Notes under the pieces: model-generated
Told to the model about the DNA's origin: nothing
Databases searched by the model: none
The model's input: the letters and a program-made list of their open reading frames with translations, nothing else
Position numbers and translations under genes: made by a program
Origin: Oligoflexia bacterium
GTDB lineage: Bacteria; Bdellovibrionota; JAFGOL01
Reading direction: 5' to 3'
Length of the DNA stretch: 6,118 nt
Assembly (NCBI GenBank): GCA_016926495.1
Contig: JAFGOL010000093.1
Location: 1 to 6,118 of the forward strand
In this document: positions 5,458 through 6,118 of the stretch, piece after piece
Position numbering within the stretch: position 1 is the stretch's first letter
Layout of the letters: every line of letters starts with the position of its first letter

Positions 5458-6118
5458 ATGTCAAGGATGAATAATAACAAGAGTAGCCTGGACGATAAAT
5501 TCTTCAAGATAAATCCAAGCTGGCTGGTGCCGAACATCCCCCTGGGGTTCGAGTTGTACATATTTCTGCCTCAGAACAAAAAGCTTATCAATTACCTGAA
5601 AAGGGACAGCGTAATTACAAATAACAAGCTGGACAAATTTATAAAGAACAAGATAGCGTCTTTTTACTGCCTCAGGGAACAGATGGACGATTTTAACAGG
5701 TTCGTGCAAAAAGTAAGGGACGATCTCAGTTCGAAAAACCAGGAAATACCGGACACACCGGCCATAATGGTCAGCCAGGGCGGATTTGAAACGGACCTCG
5801 ACAAGGAATTTGATATTGACGTTCTGAGACAGAGGACGGAAAAAATTATACAGGTAATTTCAAAAATCATAGGCACCGACGCCGGCTTTTCCAACGTAGA
5901 AATAAAAGGCATCATAGAGAAAATCAACAGCGAGATACATGTTATCAAGGACAGCCTGGCAAGCCTGGAAGACGAGGACATCTATATAATAGAAAACTCC
6001 GCTATAAAAATAAAAGAGTTCCTTCGCCCGGTTAAGGAATATGAACGAACCGCTAATCCCAAAAATAAAGTCAGCGACATATTCTCCTATTACATACACC
6101 TGCTGGATAATTTAACAA
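5458..6118 (+). CDS. Cytoplasmic protein of unknown function, N-terminal part, possibly an HD/HD-GYP regulator (partial, continues past window)
   Basis: The 220 visible residues have no signal peptide or membrane segment. Residues about 14-82 (FFKINPSWLVPNIPLGFELYI, then INYLKRDSVITNNKLDKFI) resemble the small domain that precedes the HD-GYP phosphodiesterase domain in many signalling proteins: a hydrophobic start, a basic strand, then a threshold-like helix. That is a weak pattern match, not a firm identification. Residues about 118-195 are strongly helical and charged, likely coiled-coil or a helical bundle. The sequence ends at DIFSYYIHLLDNLT, where an output domain could begin. The ATG at 5458 is chosen as the first in frame; a GGGG run about 12 nt upstream is too distant to be a good ribosome binding site, and ATG 5467 is an alternative with AAGG directly before it. 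The gene is divergent from the exported protein gene. Confidence 0.7.
   Translation, partial: MSRMNNNKSSLDDKFFKINPSWLVPNIPLGFELYIFLPQNKKLINYLKRDSVITNNKLDKFIKNKIASFYCLREQMDDFNRFVQKVRDDLSSKNQEIPDTPAIMVSQGGFETDLDKEFDIDVLRQRTEKIIQVISKIIGTDAGFSNVEIKGIIEKINSEIHVIKDSLASLEDEDIYIIENSAIKIKEFLRPVKEYERTANPKNKVSDIFSYYIHLLDNLT

Noticed and set aside
5461..6099. Minus-strand open frames of 79-105 codons
   Set aside because: Antisense to the long plus-strand frame that stays open from 5458 to the window end.
1..6118. tRNA genes, CRISPR arrays or rRNA
   Set aside because: No cloverleaf-like arms with a TTCGA loop, no regularly spaced repeats and no rRNA-like stretches were seen on either strand.

Overview
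The window reads as chromosomal DNA of an anaerobic, fermentative, Gram-negative-type bacterium. The evidence is an electron-bifurcating [FeFe]-hydrogenase-type operon under the redox repressor Rex, plus a secreted protein whose C-terminal half looks like an outer-membrane beta-barrel ending in Phe. Composition is moderately AT-rich. No rRNA or taxonomic marker is present, so I do not name a phylum.

Region 1 (1-2970, minus strand): a compact operon. A sigma70-like promoter (2940-2969) with an 18-bp Rex operator at its start site drives rex (TTG start, 2894), then a NuoE-like [2Fe-2S] subunit (hydC-like, 2260) and a NuoF-like flavoprotein (hydB-like, 1782). hydB runs off the left edge of the window. 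The genes overlap by 8 and 17 bp. The layout implies that Rex, sensing NADH/NAD+, controls itself and the NAD(H)-linked half of a hydrogenase. The catalytic HydA subunit would be expected just beyond position 1.

Region 2 (2971-3491): about 520 bp with no credible gene, but structured. It holds a perfect extended -10 on the plus strand pointing away from rex, nested inverted repeats starting where that transcript would begin, more hairpins, and a 17-bp perfect terminator stem at 3219-3260. I propose a small non-coding RNA of about 225 nt, divergent from the Rex-controlled operon and possibly redox-linked.

Region 3 (3492-4195, plus): a Y1/HUH (IS200-like or REP-associated) transposase broken by one missing base in an A-run at 3670-3674. 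Region 4 (4209-4451, minus) is the C-terminal half of a lipocalin-like protein whose N-terminal half is absent. A hairpin at 4429-4463 sits exactly at the truncation point. Regions 3 and 4 look like a decayed, rearranged accessory patch between two stable loci.

Region 5 (4472-5317, minus): an exported protein with a Pro/Gln-rich linker and a beta-barrel-like C-terminal half. Region 6 (5458-6118, plus, cut by the window end): a divergently transcribed cytoplasmic protein I cannot firmly identify. Its N-terminus weakly resembles the small domain that precedes HD/HD-GYP output domains.
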